DNA of 64,000 nt from Massilia varians (GCF_027923905.1 NZ_AP026966.1:2543001-2607000); one strand, 5' to 3'. Numbered from the stretch's first letter, positions 19,269-28,562 are shown. Notes: generated by a model from the sequence alone, not told the origin. Numbers and translations are program-made.

Positions 19269-19979
19269 TCAGTCGCGCTTCCAGTCGCCATGACTCGGGC
19301 AGCGAATCATCCCGGCCGCGCCGCCGCCGCCGGCGCTGTCGAACAGGTTGGCCCCACCGCCGTTCGCGCCGCCGATCTGCGGCCGTACGCTGCCGCCTGT
19401 GCGGCACCATACCTTGCCGCCCTGGCGGAAACGATAGATGACCTGGCCGTCGGGCGCGGTATAGGTTTCGCTGCTCACGCCGCGACTGCTGTCCTTGTGG
19501 GCAGCTTCGAGCGCCTGCCTGAAGCGTCCCATCGGCGTGTCGGCGACTTCCGGCACGCCTGATTTCCCCTTGCGCATCTCGCGGTCGATGATGACGGCGT
19601 CGCGTTTCGCGCGCCCGACCATCGCATCGAGTGCGGAGTCGGGCGCGGGGGACGGCGCCGCGATGGCGAAGGGATCGGCCACCGTGGCCGGTGCTTCCGG
19701 TGGCGGACCGATGGGCTCCGGCTCGGGGGACGTGCTTGTGTCCACCGCGCGGCTGCGCGCGCGTCGCTCCTTGCGCACGGCAAGGCGCGCAGGCGGCTCG
19801 GAGCGCATCCGTGGCGACTCGGGTAATGGCGTTACGCTGATCAGGTCGATGACCCGCTCCTCGCGCGCATCCGGCGCCGGCGGATGCGCGATCCGCCAGC
19901 TCCAGGCCAGCAGCAGATGCAGGCCCAGCGTGGCCACCAGGGGCCAGCCGGGCCTACGGCGGGGGGAGGCCGCCAACAC
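19269..19979 (-). CDS. TonB-like Pro-rich protein with one membrane segment
   Basis: A 236-residue protein with a single N-terminal membrane segment (about 12-28), a Pro/Ala/Glu-rich periplasmic stretch (about 30-120) and a folded C-terminal part ending in a Gly-rich loop and Cys residues (IRCPSHGDW). The layout resembles TonB or energy-transducing proteins, but the TonB C-terminal domain is not recognisable. It lies six bases after the M1 aminopeptidase stop on the same strand, so the two form an operon; a role with that secreted peptidase is inference. Confidence 0.7.
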   Translation of the reverse strand: MLAASPRRRPGWPLVATLGLHLLLAWSWRIAHPPAPDAREERVIDLISVTPLPESPRMRSEPPARLAVRKERRARSRAVDTSTSPEPEPIGPPPEAPATVADPFAIAAPSPAPDSALDAMVGRAKRDAVIIDREMRKGKSGVPEVADTPMGRFRQALEAAHKDSSRGVSSETYTAPDGQVIYRFRQGGKVWCRTGGSVRPQIGGANGGGANLFDSAGGGGAAGMIRCPSHGDWKRD

Positions 19980-19985
19980 CGCTGC

Positions 19986-22643
19986 TTACGACTTCGGCGC
20001 GGTCAATGCCTTCTTGATCGCCACGCAGCGCTGGTCTTCCTGCAACGTGTCGAGCAGGGCGCGGCGGGTGCCGGCCGACAGCTCCTTCATGCTGTCGGCG
20101 GCCCGCTGCAGGCGCTGGACGCTTTGCGACGTGCAACCGGTCGGGATCATCGTGCCCGCGTAGCTGCGCATGAACACCGGACCGGCGGCCTTGTCGATCG
20201 CCGGCAGCTTGGCCAGGCGCTCGCTCGCGGTCTGCTCGGCCAGCTGGCGCTGCTCGACCGGGTACATCGCGCCCATCGCGGTGCGGATGCGCGAGAACGG
20301 CAGCTTGGTCTTCAGGTCTTGCACCGTGCCCAGCCACTCGCTCTTGAGCTTCGGATCCGGACGCACCACGGTCGCGGCCAGCGCGGCGCCCTGGCCGGTG
20401 TCGGACTTGTCGCGCGCCTGCTCTGCTTCGACCAGGCCGGCCGCGCCCGCGACATTGAAGCGGTTGAGGCGGTTGATGATGGCCCAGCGCTGGTCCTGGC
20501 TGATGTTCAGGCCCTCGGTGCCCTTACCTTCGAGCATGCCGGCCAGGCGCGCCAGCGCTTCCGGGCTGCTGGCCAGGCTCATGTAGGTGCCGAACCAGCG
20601 GCGCTGGAACGCGTCGTCGCCACGGCTGGCCACCACGCCTTGCCAGGCCATGTCTTCCAGCGCCTTGCCGGTCTTGTTCGCATAGGCGCGCTGTGGGCCA
20701 TCCTGGAGGGCCATGGCGTCGAGGTAGTATTTGGAGGCGCTGACCTTGCCCAGCACGTCGCCCAGCAGGGTGTAATCCTTCTCCTTCGGCGCGTTGGCCA
20801 GGGCCACGTCGATGAACTCGTTGAGCGGCAGCTTGGCGTCGCGCACGCCGTCCCACAGGGCCTGCCACAGCATGGCGCGCAGCAGCGGGTCTTCCACACC
20901 GGCCAGGGTAGTGCGGGCGGTCTCGAACGAGCGCTTGTCGAGGTTGACCTTCACGAAGCCCCAGTCCTGGTAGTTCGGATACACCAGGTCGGGGCAGGCG
21001 CTGCCGACCATGCCGGCGACCTCGGTCTTCGCGCCGGAGTAGGTCACCGGCACGTTCTTGGCCAGCACCAGCCTGCCGTTCTCGCGCTTGAAGGCGCCGA
21101 CCTGCACGCGCTGCTCGCGCAAGGTGGGCAATGCGGGGCTTGCTGCGGTCTGGGCCAGCGAGAAGCTGTTGATCTTGCCGTTCGAGCAGGTATAGTTGGC
21201 CGTGATGGTGTTCACGCCGGCCTGGTACAGCCAGTCCTTGCTCCATGTGGAGAGGTCGCGGCCGGCGGCGTCGCCCAGGCTCTTGATGAAGTCGTCAAGG
21301 GTGGCGTTCTGCCAGGAATACTTCACCAGGTAGTTATGCACGCCCTTGCGGAAGGTTTCCTCGCCCAGCATGTGGCGCAGCTGCTTCAGGGTCGAGGCGC
21401 CCTTGGAGTAGGTGATGGCGTCGATGTTGTCGAAGGCGTTGGCCGAGGAGGGCACCGGCACCTCGATCGGGTGGGTCGAGACCTTCTGGTCCATCGTGTA
21501 GGCGCCCTGCTTGTCTTCCTGGTAGAAGGCCTGCCAGGCATCCTTGAACTCGGTGGCCTCGGCGGTGGCCAGGGTCGCCATGAAGGAAGCGAAGCTTTCG
21601 TTCAGCCACAGGCCGTTCCACCACTTCATGGTGACCAGGTCGCCGAACCACTGGTGCGCCATCTCGTGCATGATGACTTCGGCCAGGCGCATCTTCTGCG
21701 CCGGGGTCATCTCGGCCTTGTACAGGAAGCCGGCTTCGGCGAAGGTGATCGCGGCGGCGTTCTCCATGGCGCCGTACAGGAAGTCGGGCACCAGGAGCTG
21801 GTCGTATTTCTCGAACTGGTAAGGGATGCCGTAGTAGTTGTCGAAGAACGCCAGGCCGGCCTTGGTGTAGCGGAACCAGTCGCTTGGTGTCACCTGCTTG
21901 GCCACCGACTGGCGTGCGAACAGGCGCATCGGGTACTTGCCGCTCTTGTCTTCCCAGACCTGGTAGGGGCCGGCGTGCAGCGAGAAGTTGTAGGGGCTGA
22001 GCTTCTTGGTCTTGGGGAAGGTCCAGCGCTTGCCGCCGCTTGCATCGGCAACGTTCGACTCGCGCGTGGTGGTGATCACGTGCCAGTCGCTTGGCGCATT
22101 CACGGTGACGGTATAGGTGGCCTTCAGGTCGGGCTGGTCGAACACGGCGAACATCTGGTGCGCGGCGGCCGGTTCGAAGTGCGAATACGTATAGACCCGG
22201 TTATCGACCGGGTCGACCATGCGGTGCAGGCCTTCGCCGTTGGTGCTGTGCGCTCGCTCGTAGCTGATGGTGACGCTATTGCGGCCCTTGGACAGGTGCT
22301 CCGGCGCCAGGGTCACGAACCAGTTGTTGTAGCGGGCCGGGACCTGCTTGCCGTTGATGCTGACCGACTTGACGGTCGCCTTGTCGAGGTCGATGGTCAG
22401 GGCCGAGTCGGTATCCTTGAGGTCGAAGCTGACGGTGGTGGTGCCGGCGAAGTTTTCCTTGCCGGTGAGCGTGAAGTCGAGCACGTAGTCCACGTTCGAC
22501 ACGCGGCTTGACCTGGCCATGGCGTCGGCTTCCGACAGGTAGGCGTTCTCGGCGCGCGCAGGGGCTGGAGCAGCGTTGGCGGCGTTGAAAACGAAAGCGG
22601 AAGCGATGGCGAATGCCATGGCGCGGGGGGCGAAGTGTTTCAC
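19986..22643 (-). CDS. Secreted M1-family aminopeptidase
   Basis: The 885-residue product removes N-terminal residues from peptides. It has the exopeptidase motif GAMEN (about residue 290) and the zinc site HEMAHQWFGD (about 325) followed by WLNESFASF with the third zinc ligand Glu. A signal peptide ends at about FNAANA, so it acts in the periplasm or outside. The start is GTG at 22643: AGGAG sits five bases upstream and the signal peptide begins there, while the longer frame to 22718 adds an unrelated hydrophobic leader. Full-length for the aminopeptidase N/ERAP type. Confidence 0.92.
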   Translation of the reverse strand: MKHFAPRAMAFAIASAFVFNAANAAPAPARAENAYLSEADAMARSSRVSNVDYVLDFTLTGKENFAGTTTVSFDLKDTDSALTIDLDKATVKSVSINGKQVPARYNNWFVTLAPEHLSKGRNSVTISYERAHSTNGEGLHRMVDPVDNRVYTYSHFEPAAAHQMFAVFDQPDLKATYTVTVNAPSDWHVITTTRESNVADASGGKRWTFPKTKKLSPYNFSLHAGPYQVWEDKSGKYPMRLFARQSVAKQVTPSDWFRYTKAGLAFFDNYYGIPYQFEKYDQLLVPDFLYGAMENAAAITFAEAGFLYKAEMTPAQKMRLAEVIMHEMAHQWFGDLVTMKWWNGLWLNESFASFMATLATAEATEFKDAWQAFYQEDKQGAYTMDQKVSTHPIEVPVPSSANAFDNIDAITYSKGASTLKQLRHMLGEETFRKGVHNYLVKYSWQNATLDDFIKSLGDAAGRDLSTWSKDWLYQAGVNTITANYTCSNGKINSFSLAQTAASPALPTLREQRVQVGAFKRENGRLVLAKNVPVTYSGAKTEVAGMVGSACPDLVYPNYQDWGFVKVNLDKRSFETARTTLAGVEDPLLRAMLWQALWDGVRDAKLPLNEFIDVALANAPKEKDYTLLGDVLGKVSASKYYLDAMALQDGPQRAYANKTGKALEDMAWQGVVASRGDDAFQRRWFGTYMSLASSPEALARLAGMLEGKGTEGLNISQDQRWAIINRLNRFNVAGAAGLVEAEQARDKSDTGQGAALAATVVRPDPKLKSEWLGTVQDLKTKLPFSRIRTAMGAMYPVEQRQLAEQTASERLAKLPAIDKAAGPVFMRSYAGTMIPTGCTSQSVQRLQRAADSMKELSAGTRRALLDTLQEDQRCVAIKKALTAPKS

Positions 22644-22781
22644 GTGGTCTCCTGGTACGGCGCAGGCTCGGTGCGCGATAAGAATAATCGCGCAAGAATA
22701 GCATGCGAGAGCTGTCATTTACACCACATACATATACGAAAACAGAGCGTACGTACAGGTGTTGGACGGAGTGTGCCGCAC

Positions 22782-22814
22782 AAAAAAAAGCGGGCTCCCG
22801 CGAAGGGAGCCCGC
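22782..22814 (-). terminator. Rho-independent terminator of the ene-reductase gene
   Basis: On the minus strand a perfect 10-bp GC-rich stem (22814-22805 with 22799-22790) and five-base loop is followed by eight T residues. It lies 20 bases past the stop of the ene-reductase gene and separates it from the M1 peptidase promoter. Confidence 0.9.
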
Positions 22815-22833
22815 CTCGGCAGACCGCGCTGGA

Positions 22834-23889
22834 TCAGTTCAGCGTCGGGTAGTCGATGTAGCCTTCCGCGCCAGGCGCGTAGAACAGCTCCGGCCGCGGC
22901 TGGTTCAGCGGCGCATCCTGCTTCAGGCGCTTGGGCAGGTCCGGGTTGGCGATGAACCACACCCCGAAGGCCACCGCATCGGCCGCGCCCGACTCGATCA
23001 GCTGCGCGGCGCTTTCCTTGGTCAGCTTTTCGTTGGCGATGTAGACGCCGCCGAATTCCTTCTTGAGGTGGGCGCCCAGGCTGTCGTTGGCGACGGCTTC
23101 GCGCGAGCAGATGAAGGCGATGCCGCGCTTGCCGAGCTCGCGCGCGACGTAGCCGAAGGTCTCGCGCGGGTTGGAGTCGCCCATGGTGTGCTGGTCGCCG
23201 CGCGGCGCCAGGTGCATGCCGACGCGGTCCGCGCCCCACACGTCGATGCAGGCGTCGGTCACTTCGAGCATCAGGCGGGCACGGTTCTCGAGCGAACCGC
23301 CGTACTGGTCACTGCGCTGGTTGGTGGAATCCTGCAGGAACTGGTCGAGCAGGTAGCCGTTGGCGCCATGGATCTCGACGCCGTCGAAGCCGGCCTTCTT
23401 GGCATTTTCCGCGCCCTTGCGGTAGGCCGCGACGATGGCCGGGATCTCATCGGTGTCCAGTGCGCGCGGGGTAACGTGGTCGCGTTTCGGGCGCAGCAGG
23501 CTGACGTGGCCGCCTGCGGCGATGGCCGACGGCGCCACCGGCAGCTGGCCGTCCAGGAAATGCGGGTCCGAGATGCGGCCCACATGCCACAGCTGCAGGA
23601 CGATGCGCCCGCCGGCCTGATGCACGGCGTCGGTGACGATCTTCCAGCCTTCCACCTGCTCGTCCGACCAGATGCCCGGAGTATCGGCATAGCCCACGCC
23701 CATCGGGCTCACGGCGGTGGCTTCCGACAGGATCAGGCCGGCGCTGGCACGCTGCACGTAGTATTCGGCCATCATCGCGTTCGGCACGCGGCCACTGCCG
23801 ACGGCGCGCGAGCGGGTCAGCGGCGCCATGATGATGCGGTTCGGCAGCTCGAGCGCGCCTACTTTGATCGGGTCAAACATTGTTGTCAT
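22834..23889 (-). CDS. nemA: Old-yellow-enzyme alkene reductase (NemA type)
   Basis: The 351-residue flavoprotein reduces activated alkenes such as N-ethylmaleimide and other electrophiles with NAD(P)H. It has the OYE start LFDPIKVGALELPNRI-like block (here FDPIKVGALELPNRII), substrate-binding His and Asn in the block around EIHGANGYLLDQF, and the FMN-binding region near the C-terminus. It is preceded by an ArsR-type regulator gene with a 12-base gap, so both are on one transcript. The pairing of nemA with a small Cys-containing regulator suggests induction by electrophiles. Confidence 0.92.
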   Translation of the reverse strand: MTTMFDPIKVGALELPNRIIMAPLTRSRAVGSGRVPNAMMAEYYVQRASAGLILSEATAVSPMGVGYADTPGIWSDEQVEGWKIVTDAVHQAGGRIVLQLWHVGRISDPHFLDGQLPVAPSAIAAGGHVSLLRPKRDHVTPRALDTDEIPAIVAAYRKGAENAKKAGFDGVEIHGANGYLLDQFLQDSTNQRSDQYGGSLENRARLMLEVTDACIDVWGADRVGMHLAPRGDQHTMGDSNPRETFGYVARELGKRGIAFICSREAVANDSLGAHLKKEFGGVYIANEKLTKESAAQLIESGAADAVAFGVWFIANPDLPKRLKQDAPLNQPRPELFYAPGAEGYIDYPTLN

Positions 23890-23901
23890 CGATGGGTACT
23901 C

Positions 23902-24198
23902 CTAAAGTCCGTCGTTCAGTTGATCGAGGAAGGCCTGGATGACTTCCTCGTTACGCTGGAAGAAGATGAACTGTCCGACGCGCCGGGTGCTGACCAGGCC
24001 GGCCTTGTGCAGGGTCGCCAGGTGGGCCGACACCGTCGATTGCGACAGCCCGGTGCGCTGGTCGATCAGCTTGCAGCACACGCCCATGTCGAGCGGGTGT
24101 TCCTGCTCGGCGAAATGCCGGTGCGGATCCTTCAGCCACTGCAGGATCTGGCGCCGCACCGGGTTGGCCAGGGCCTTGTGGATCGCGTCGATGTCCAT
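23902..24198 (-). CDS. ArsR-family transcriptional regulator
   Basis: This 98-residue winged-helix repressor has the pattern HKALANPVRRQILQWLKDP followed by the recognition helix GLSQSTVSAHLATLHKAGL. It has two adjacent Cys (VCCKLID) before the recognition helix, at a place where redox- or electrophile-sensing ArsR proteins carry reactive Cys. It is the first gene of the nemA transcript. The 96 bases upstream hold repeated ATATCG motifs that could be its operator. Confidence 0.88.
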   Translation of the reverse strand: MDIDAIHKALANPVRRQILQWLKDPHRHFAEQEHPLDMGVCCKLIDQRTGLSQSTVSAHLATLHKAGLVSTRRVGQFIFFQRNEEVIQAFLDQLNDGL

Positions 24199-24210
24199 AC
24201 ACTCTTCCTT

Positions 24211-24256
24211 ATATCGGGTTCTCTCGATCCGAATATCGTCATCTTACGATATATCG
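24211..24256 (-). promoter_or_regulatory. Candidate operator for the ArsR-nemA operon
   Basis: Just upstream of the regulator start are three ATATCG copies (24211, 24233, 24251). One lies in a perfect 10-base palindrome CGATATATCG (24247-24256), and another pair forms an imperfect inverted repeat ATATCGG...CCGAATAT (24211-24235). AT-rich palindromes here fit autoregulation by the ArsR protein. This is inference from position. Confidence 0.45.
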
Positions 24257-24294
24257 GAAAACCCTGCTGGCGACGGCATGCAGCAGGGTGTCGT

Positions 24295-25266
24295 TCATTC
24301 CCGGCCGAATCGCGGGTTCGGGCGGGTCAGGTAGTACCACTCGGAGTTGGCGCCCGCCTTCGCATCCGGGAACAGGATGCGGCCGCTGAATTCGGCGATG
24401 ACCTTGCTGCCGTCGGCGCGCACGCCGATCTCCTCGCCTTCGCTCACGGGGTCGAAGCTGGCCCACTGGCGGCTGAACGCGTCGTCGGCGTGCAGCTTGT
24501 CGTGCACCACCACCATCGACAGGGCTTCCATCTCCTCGAAAGGCAGGGGTTCGGGATCGGGCGCCGCGATCAGCTCCAGGTGCGCCAGGGTGTTCATGAT
24601 GGCGCGGTAGGCGACTTCCGGCGCGGTCGGGTCGAGGTGCTGGCCGCATTCGAGCGTGAGCGCGTAGCCGCCGGTGGTGCGCATGTATTCGGTGGTGCCG
24701 ACGCCGTAGCGCAGCACGGTTTCGAGTTCGTCGGCATTGCGGCTGCGGCGCTTGACGCCGTCGCCGTAGGCGGCCAGCCAGCCGTCCACGAAACGCTTCA
24801 CGCCCAGGCGGCGCGCCCATGCACGCTCTTTCTCGGCGTGCTGGAAGGGCTGCAGCGTGCCGTCGTTGTTGAGCGGGCCGACCATCACGAAGGGCTGGCC
24901 GCCCACGGCATTGAAGGAGTGCAGGTCGAGCAGCACGTCGTGCCGGGCGAGCAGGGGGCACAGCCAGTTGGCGATCTGGTCCTCGAAGTCCTGCGGCGCG
25001 TCCTTCGGGAACAGGTTGCGGTTCAGGTTGCGGTCGCCGTTGCGGGTGTTCTGCTCGTAGGCCTTCGGGTTCACGATCGGCACGAAGGTGACGCTGCCGG
25101 CCGCGATGTGCAGGCGGCCGCTGTCGATTTCTTCCATCACGCGGCGGATCGCAATGGTGCCGCAGACTTCGTTGCCATGGGTGGCGCCCATGATGATGAC
25201 GCGCGGGCCCGGTTCGACGCCGGTGTAGTTGACGGATTTGAATTGGTACTGGCTCGTAGAAGTCAT
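24295..25266 (-). CDS. Succinylglutamate desuccinylase/aspartoacylase-family zinc hydrolase
   Basis: A 323-residue M14-like metal hydrolase. GATHGNEVCGT carries the HxxE zinc ligands and LLDLHSFN the third ligand His; NGDRNLNRNLF is the substrate-binding Arg-Asn block of the AstE/AspA family. The conserved tail GRILFPD ends the second domain. Start at 25266 (MTSTSQYQF) is preferred because the family homology begins close by; an upstream Met at 25311 is possible. It is divergent from the acyltransferase gene. No other arginine-catabolic (ast) gene is nearby, so the N-acyl amino acid substrate is open. Confidence 0.8.
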   Translation of the reverse strand: MTSTSQYQFKSVNYTGVEPGPRVIIMGATHGNEVCGTIAIRRVMEEIDSGRLHIAAGSVTFVPIVNPKAYEQNTRNGDRNLNRNLFPKDAPQDFEDQIANWLCPLLARHDVLLDLHSFNAVGGQPFVMVGPLNNDGTLQPFQHAEKERAWARRLGVKRFVDGWLAAYGDGVKRRSRNADELETVLRYGVGTTEYMRTTGGYALTLECGQHLDPTAPEVAYRAIMNTLAHLELIAAPDPEPLPFEEMEALSMVVVHDKLHADDAFSRQWASFDPVSEGEEIGVRADGSKVIAEFSGRILFPDAKAGANSEWYYLTRPNPRFGRE

Positions 25267-25382
25267 GCGCTGCTGTCCGGGAAAGGAGTAGAAGAATTCG
25301 GGTGCCGACATTTTATCGGCAAACAGTGGCGCATGCCGGAGGGGCGTGGCATGATCCGCCATTCCCAACCTGAACGGCCCGC

Positions 25383-26519
25383 ATGTCCACCATTTCCACC
25401 CGCATCCACGGCCTCGATACGCTGCGCGCGCTCGCCGTGACGCTGGTCGTCCTGCACCATTACGTGCTGTTCGTCAGCGGCGCGCCGACCTTCGGCTGGG
25501 TGGGCGAGATCGGCTGGGTCGGGGTCGACCTGTTCTTCGCGCTGTCCGGCTACCTGATCGGCAACCAGATCTTCGCCGGCTTGAAACGCCCGGGCGGCTT
25601 CTCGCTGAAGCACTTCTATGCGCGGCGCCTGCTGCGCACCCTGCCGAACTACTGGGTGGTGCTGGCCCTGTACTTCCTGTGGCCGGCCTTTCGTGGCGAG
25701 GCGCCGCTGCTGCCGCTGTGGGAGTACGCGACGTTCATCCAGAACTTCGGGCTGGAGCCGGGCAGCGCCTTCTCGCATTCCTGGTCGCTGGCGATCGAGG
25801 AGCAGTTCTATATGCTGTTGCCGGCGGTGGTCCTGATCGGGGCCGTGTTCGGCGGCTCGCTGCGCCTGGCCTGGGCCGGCATCGCGCTGGCCTTCATTGC
25901 CGGCATGCTGGTCCGCGCCGGGCTGTGGCAGCAGATGGCGGGGCAAAACTATAAGCTTTGCTTCTATTTCAAGTACATTTATTACTCAAGCTTATGCAGG
26001 TATGACGAGCTGCTGGCCGGCGTGGCCCTGGCGCTGCTGCGCAACCACCATGCCGGCATCTGGGCGCACCTGACCCGGCACGGCCGCCTGATGGGCGTGC
26101 TGGGCCTGGCCGCCTGCGCCCTGGCGTTCTGGTTCTTCCTCGAGGACCGCTACGGCTTCGGCATCACCGTGTTCGGTTTTCCCCTGATGGCGCTGGGCTT
26201 CTCGCTGCTGATCGTATCCAGCGTGGCGGAAGATTCGCCGCTGCGCCGCCTGCGGGTGCCCGGCGCCGGCGCGCTGGCGCTGTGGTCCTACGCGATCTAC
26301 CTGCTGCACAAACCCGTGTGCGTGATGGCGGCGCGGTGGATGCAGGAGCAGGGCTACGGCGCCGAACATCCGCTGACGATCACGGCGCTGCTGGCGCTGT
26401 CGGTGCTCACCGGTTGGCTGCTCTACAGGCTGGTGGAGACGCCCTTCATGCTGCTGCGCGCGCGCTACGTGCCGAGCAATGCGGCGCGTCCGAGCCGGCT
26501 TACCCCCGCGCCTCGATGA
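25383..26519 (+). CDS. Acyltransferase-3 family membrane protein (OafA-like)
   Basis: The 378-residue product has about ten membrane segments and the family start LDTLRALAVTLVVLHHY with the conserved Arg and His-His. Such enzymes O-acetylate or otherwise acylate cell-surface polysaccharide or lipid. A short AT-rich patch inside the gene (about 25,945-25,995) encodes an unusual Tyr/Lys-rich loop (NYKLCFYFKYIYYSS), unlike the surrounding codon use. The last 20 bases overlap the convergent gene at 26500. Confidence 0.85.
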   Translation: MSTISTRIHGLDTLRALAVTLVVLHHYVLFVSGAPTFGWVGEIGWVGVDLFFALSGYLIGNQIFAGLKRPGGFSLKHFYARRLLRTLPNYWVVLALYFLWPAFRGEAPLLPLWEYATFIQNFGLEPGSAFSHSWSLAIEEQFYMLLPAVVLIGAVFGGSLRLAWAGIALAFIAGMLVRAGLWQQMAGQNYKLCFYFKYIYYSSLCRYDELLAGVALALLRNHHAGIWAHLTRHGRLMGVLGLAACALAFWFFLEDRYGFGITVFGFPLMALGFSLLIVSSVAEDSPLRRLRVPGAGALALWSYAIYLLHKPVCVMAARWMQEQGYGAEHPLTITALLALSVLTGWLLYRLVETPFMLLRARYVPSNAARPSRLTPAPR

Positions 26520-26973
26520 CGCCAAACGCCGCAGGCGCATCCGCCAGGTAGGCCAGGATCGCATTGGCCTGCACCTGCGGCTCGTAGCCTGAGGTGTCGC
26601 GGATCGCCTGGCGCAGCCCCGGCACCGTCTCCACCGTGTGCGGGCTGCGGTAGGCCGCCACCAAGAGCGCTGCCAGGTCGATCGGCGCGCCCTGGCCGCG
26701 GCGCAGGCGCGCCTCGATCACGCCCAGCAGCGTACGCTGCATGCGCGGCGTCGGGTTCAGGATTTCGCCGAACAGGGTAGGGGTGTTGGCGATGGCCTCG
26801 CACATGCGCTGCTCGATGGCGTCCGGCTTCAGGTCCGAGGGGATGTCGAAGTAGGACTTGTTCCAGCGCGTGCGCGCGTAGGCATGGCCGGGCGGGAAGG
26901 AGTCCGCCGTTTCGAAGCCGAGCGCGCGGCTGGCGCGCCCGAGCAGCTCGGCCAGGGTGTCGATCAGGGGCAT
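26500..26973 (-). CDS. Conserved hypothetical protein
   Basis: A 157-residue soluble protein without signal peptide or membrane segment. It is mostly helical with one Cys, and has the distinctive stretch KSYFDIPSDLKPDAIEQRM. I do not recognise the family. Its start is separated by only a terminator hairpin from the end of the pirin gene upstream on the same strand, so it needs its own promoter or readthrough. Confidence 0.6.
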   Translation of the reverse strand: MPLIDTLAELLGRASRALGFETADSFPPGHAYARTRWNKSYFDIPSDLKPDAIEQRMCEAIANTPTLFGEILNPTPRMQRTLLGVIEARLRRGQGAPIDLAALLVAAYRSPHTVETVPGLRQAIRDTSGYEPQVQANAILAYLADAPAAFGVIEARG

Positions 26974-27003
26974 AAAAAAACGGGATGAACGTGCGTCATC
27001 CCG
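26974..27003 (-). terminator. Rho-independent terminator after the azoR-pirin pair
   Basis: Read on the minus strand, an 8-bp stem (27003-26996 with 26988-26981) with a seven-base loop is followed by seven T. It ends directly at the start codon of the 157-residue protein gene. Confidence 0.88.
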
Positions 27004-27039
27004 TCAGTGTAGCAGGCGGCAATAGCGGGCTGCAAAGCC

Positions 27040-27912
27040 TCAGGCTGCAAACCGCCCCGCCCGGAAATCTTCGAAGGCCTGGTACAGCTCTTCGGTGGTG
27101 TTCATCACGAACGGACCGTGCTGCGCGATCGGCTCGTTCAGCGGACGTCCCGCCAGCAGGATCAGCCGGGTCGGCTCGAGCGCCTTGATGCGCACCCCGT
27201 CCGCGCCCGCGGCATTGTCCAGCACCGCCATGCGCGTCTTGCCCACGCCCTTGCCCTCGACCACGGCCTCGCCCCGGTACACGTAGAGAAAAGCGTTGTG
27301 GCCCTGCGGGATCGGCTGCTCGAAGCGCACGCCGGCCGGGATCTCGATGTCGAGGTAGAGCGCTTGCGTTACCTCGCGCTGCACCGCGCCCTTCACGCCA
27401 TGGGTCTCGCCCGCGATCACCTGCACGGTCACGCCGTCCTGGTTGGTGAAGCGCGGCACTTCCTCGGCCGGGATGTCGCGGTACCACGGGTCCATCATCT
27501 TGTCCGTGGCCGGCAGGTTGAGCCACAGCTGGAAGCCTTCCATCAGCCCCTCGTCCTGCTCGGGCATCTCGGAGTGGATCACGCCGCGGCCTGCCGTCAT
27601 CCACTGCACGCCGCCATTGGTCACCAGGCCCTCGTTGCCGGCGCTGTCGCGGTGGCGCATGCGGCCATTGAGCATGTAGGTGACGGTCTCGAAGCCGCGG
27701 TGCGGATGTTCCGGGAAGCCGGCAATGTAGTCGCCCGCCTTGTCGCTGCCGAAGGCGTCCAGCATCAGGAAGGGGTCGAGGCGGCGCTGCAGGGAACCGG
27801 TCAGCACGCGGTTGATCTTCACGCCCGCGCCGTCCATCACGAACTGGCCCTGGATCAGGCGTTCGACGCCGCGCGATGTCGCGATTGCTGCGGTAGTGGT
27901 GTGCTCGGTCAT
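27040..27912 (-). CDS. Pirin-family protein
   Basis: A 290-residue bicupin. The metal-binding N-terminal cupin has FPEHPHRGFETVTYML, GVQWMTAGRGVIHSEMP, and a matching Pirin C-terminal domain. Bacterial pirins often act as quercetinases or regulators of metabolism. The gene follows azoR by 53 bases on the same strand; both fit quinone/flavonoid handling and are probably controlled by the divergent LysR protein. Confidence 0.9.
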   Translation of the reverse strand: MTEHTTTAAIATSRGVERLIQGQFVMDGAGVKINRVLTGSLQRRLDPFLMLDAFGSDKAGDYIAGFPEHPHRGFETVTYMLNGRMRHRDSAGNEGLVTNGGVQWMTAGRGVIHSEMPEQDEGLMEGFQLWLNLPATDKMMDPWYRDIPAEEVPRFTNQDGVTVQVIAGETHGVKGAVQREVTQALYLDIEIPAGVRFEQPIPQGHNAFLYVYRGEAVVEGKGVGKTRMAVLDNAAGADGVRIKALEPTRLILLAGRPLNEPIAQHGPFVMNTTEELYQAFEDFRAGRFAA

Positions 27913-27965
27913 GCTGTTCTCCTCGTGTGTCGATCGGTTGCGCGCCGCCTCCGGGCGGCGTGATG

Positions 27966-28562
27966 TTACGCCAGCGCCGCTTCCACGGCTTCGTTGGCTG
28001 CCTGCTGGCCCTTGGCCGCCGCTTCCGGGCCCATGTTCAGGCCCGACGAGTAGATGAAGGTGTGGTCGGTCAGGCCCAGGAAGTTGAGCAGCATGCGGAT
28101 GTGCGGCACCTGCGGGTCGGCTTCCACCGGATACACGCCGCCGCGCGCGGTGGCCACGTACACCTTCTTGTTCTTCAGGAGGCCTTCCGGACCGGTCTCG
28201 GTGTAGCGGAAGGTCACGCCGGAACGGGCGATCGCGTCGAACCAGTTCTTCAGCTGCACCGGCATGCCGAAGTTGTACATCGGGGCGCCGATCACGATCA
28301 CGTCGGCGGCTTGGGCCTCGGCGATCAGGGCGTCGTCCAGGGCCACGCGGGCGGCCTGGTCGGACGTGCGCTGGTCAGCCGGGGTGAACAGGGCGCCGAC
28401 GGCGGCGCCGTCCAGCACCGGGTGCGGCTGGGCGCCGAAGTCGCGGCGCACCACCTGGGCGTCAGGCTGGCTCGCGACCAGTTTGTCGACGATCAGGTTG
28501 GCCACACGGGTCGATTCCGAATCCTTGCCGCGGACGCTGGAGGTGATTTGCAGGATGTTCAT
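27966..28562 (-). CDS. azoR: FMN-dependent NADH-azoreductase
   Basis: The 198-residue flavodoxin-fold enzyme reduces azo bonds and quinones using NADH. Motifs include [19 protein letters not shown] at the start, [18 protein letters not shown] and [13 protein letters not shown], all typical of AzoR. It is the first gene of an azoR-pirin transcript and is divergent from a LysR-type regulator 113 bases away. Confidence 0.93.
   Translation of the reverse strand: MNILQITSSVRGKDSESTRVANLIVDKLVASQPDAQVVRRDFGAQPHPVLDGAAVGALFTPADQRTSDQAARVALDDALIAEAQAADVIVIGAPMYNFGMPVQLKNWFDAIARSGVTFRYTETGPEGLLKNKKVYVATARGGVYPVEADPQVPHIRMLLNFLGLTDHTFIYSSGLNMGPEAAAKGQQAANEAVEAALA

Noticed and set aside
19884..22511. 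An 875-residue plus-strand frame opposite the M1 aminopeptidase gene
   Set aside because: It is antisense to a clearly identified peptidase gene with a complete zinc site and is explained by GC-rich third positions.
22759..25440. A long plus-strand frame across nemA, its regulator and the aspartoacylase gene
   Set aside because: It spans three well-supported minus-strand genes and their promoters and contains no conserved pattern.
25945..25995. AT-rich patch in the OafA-like gene as a small insertion
   Set aside because: The frame continues and the encoded segment fits a membrane-loop position of the family; it is only locally different in codon use.
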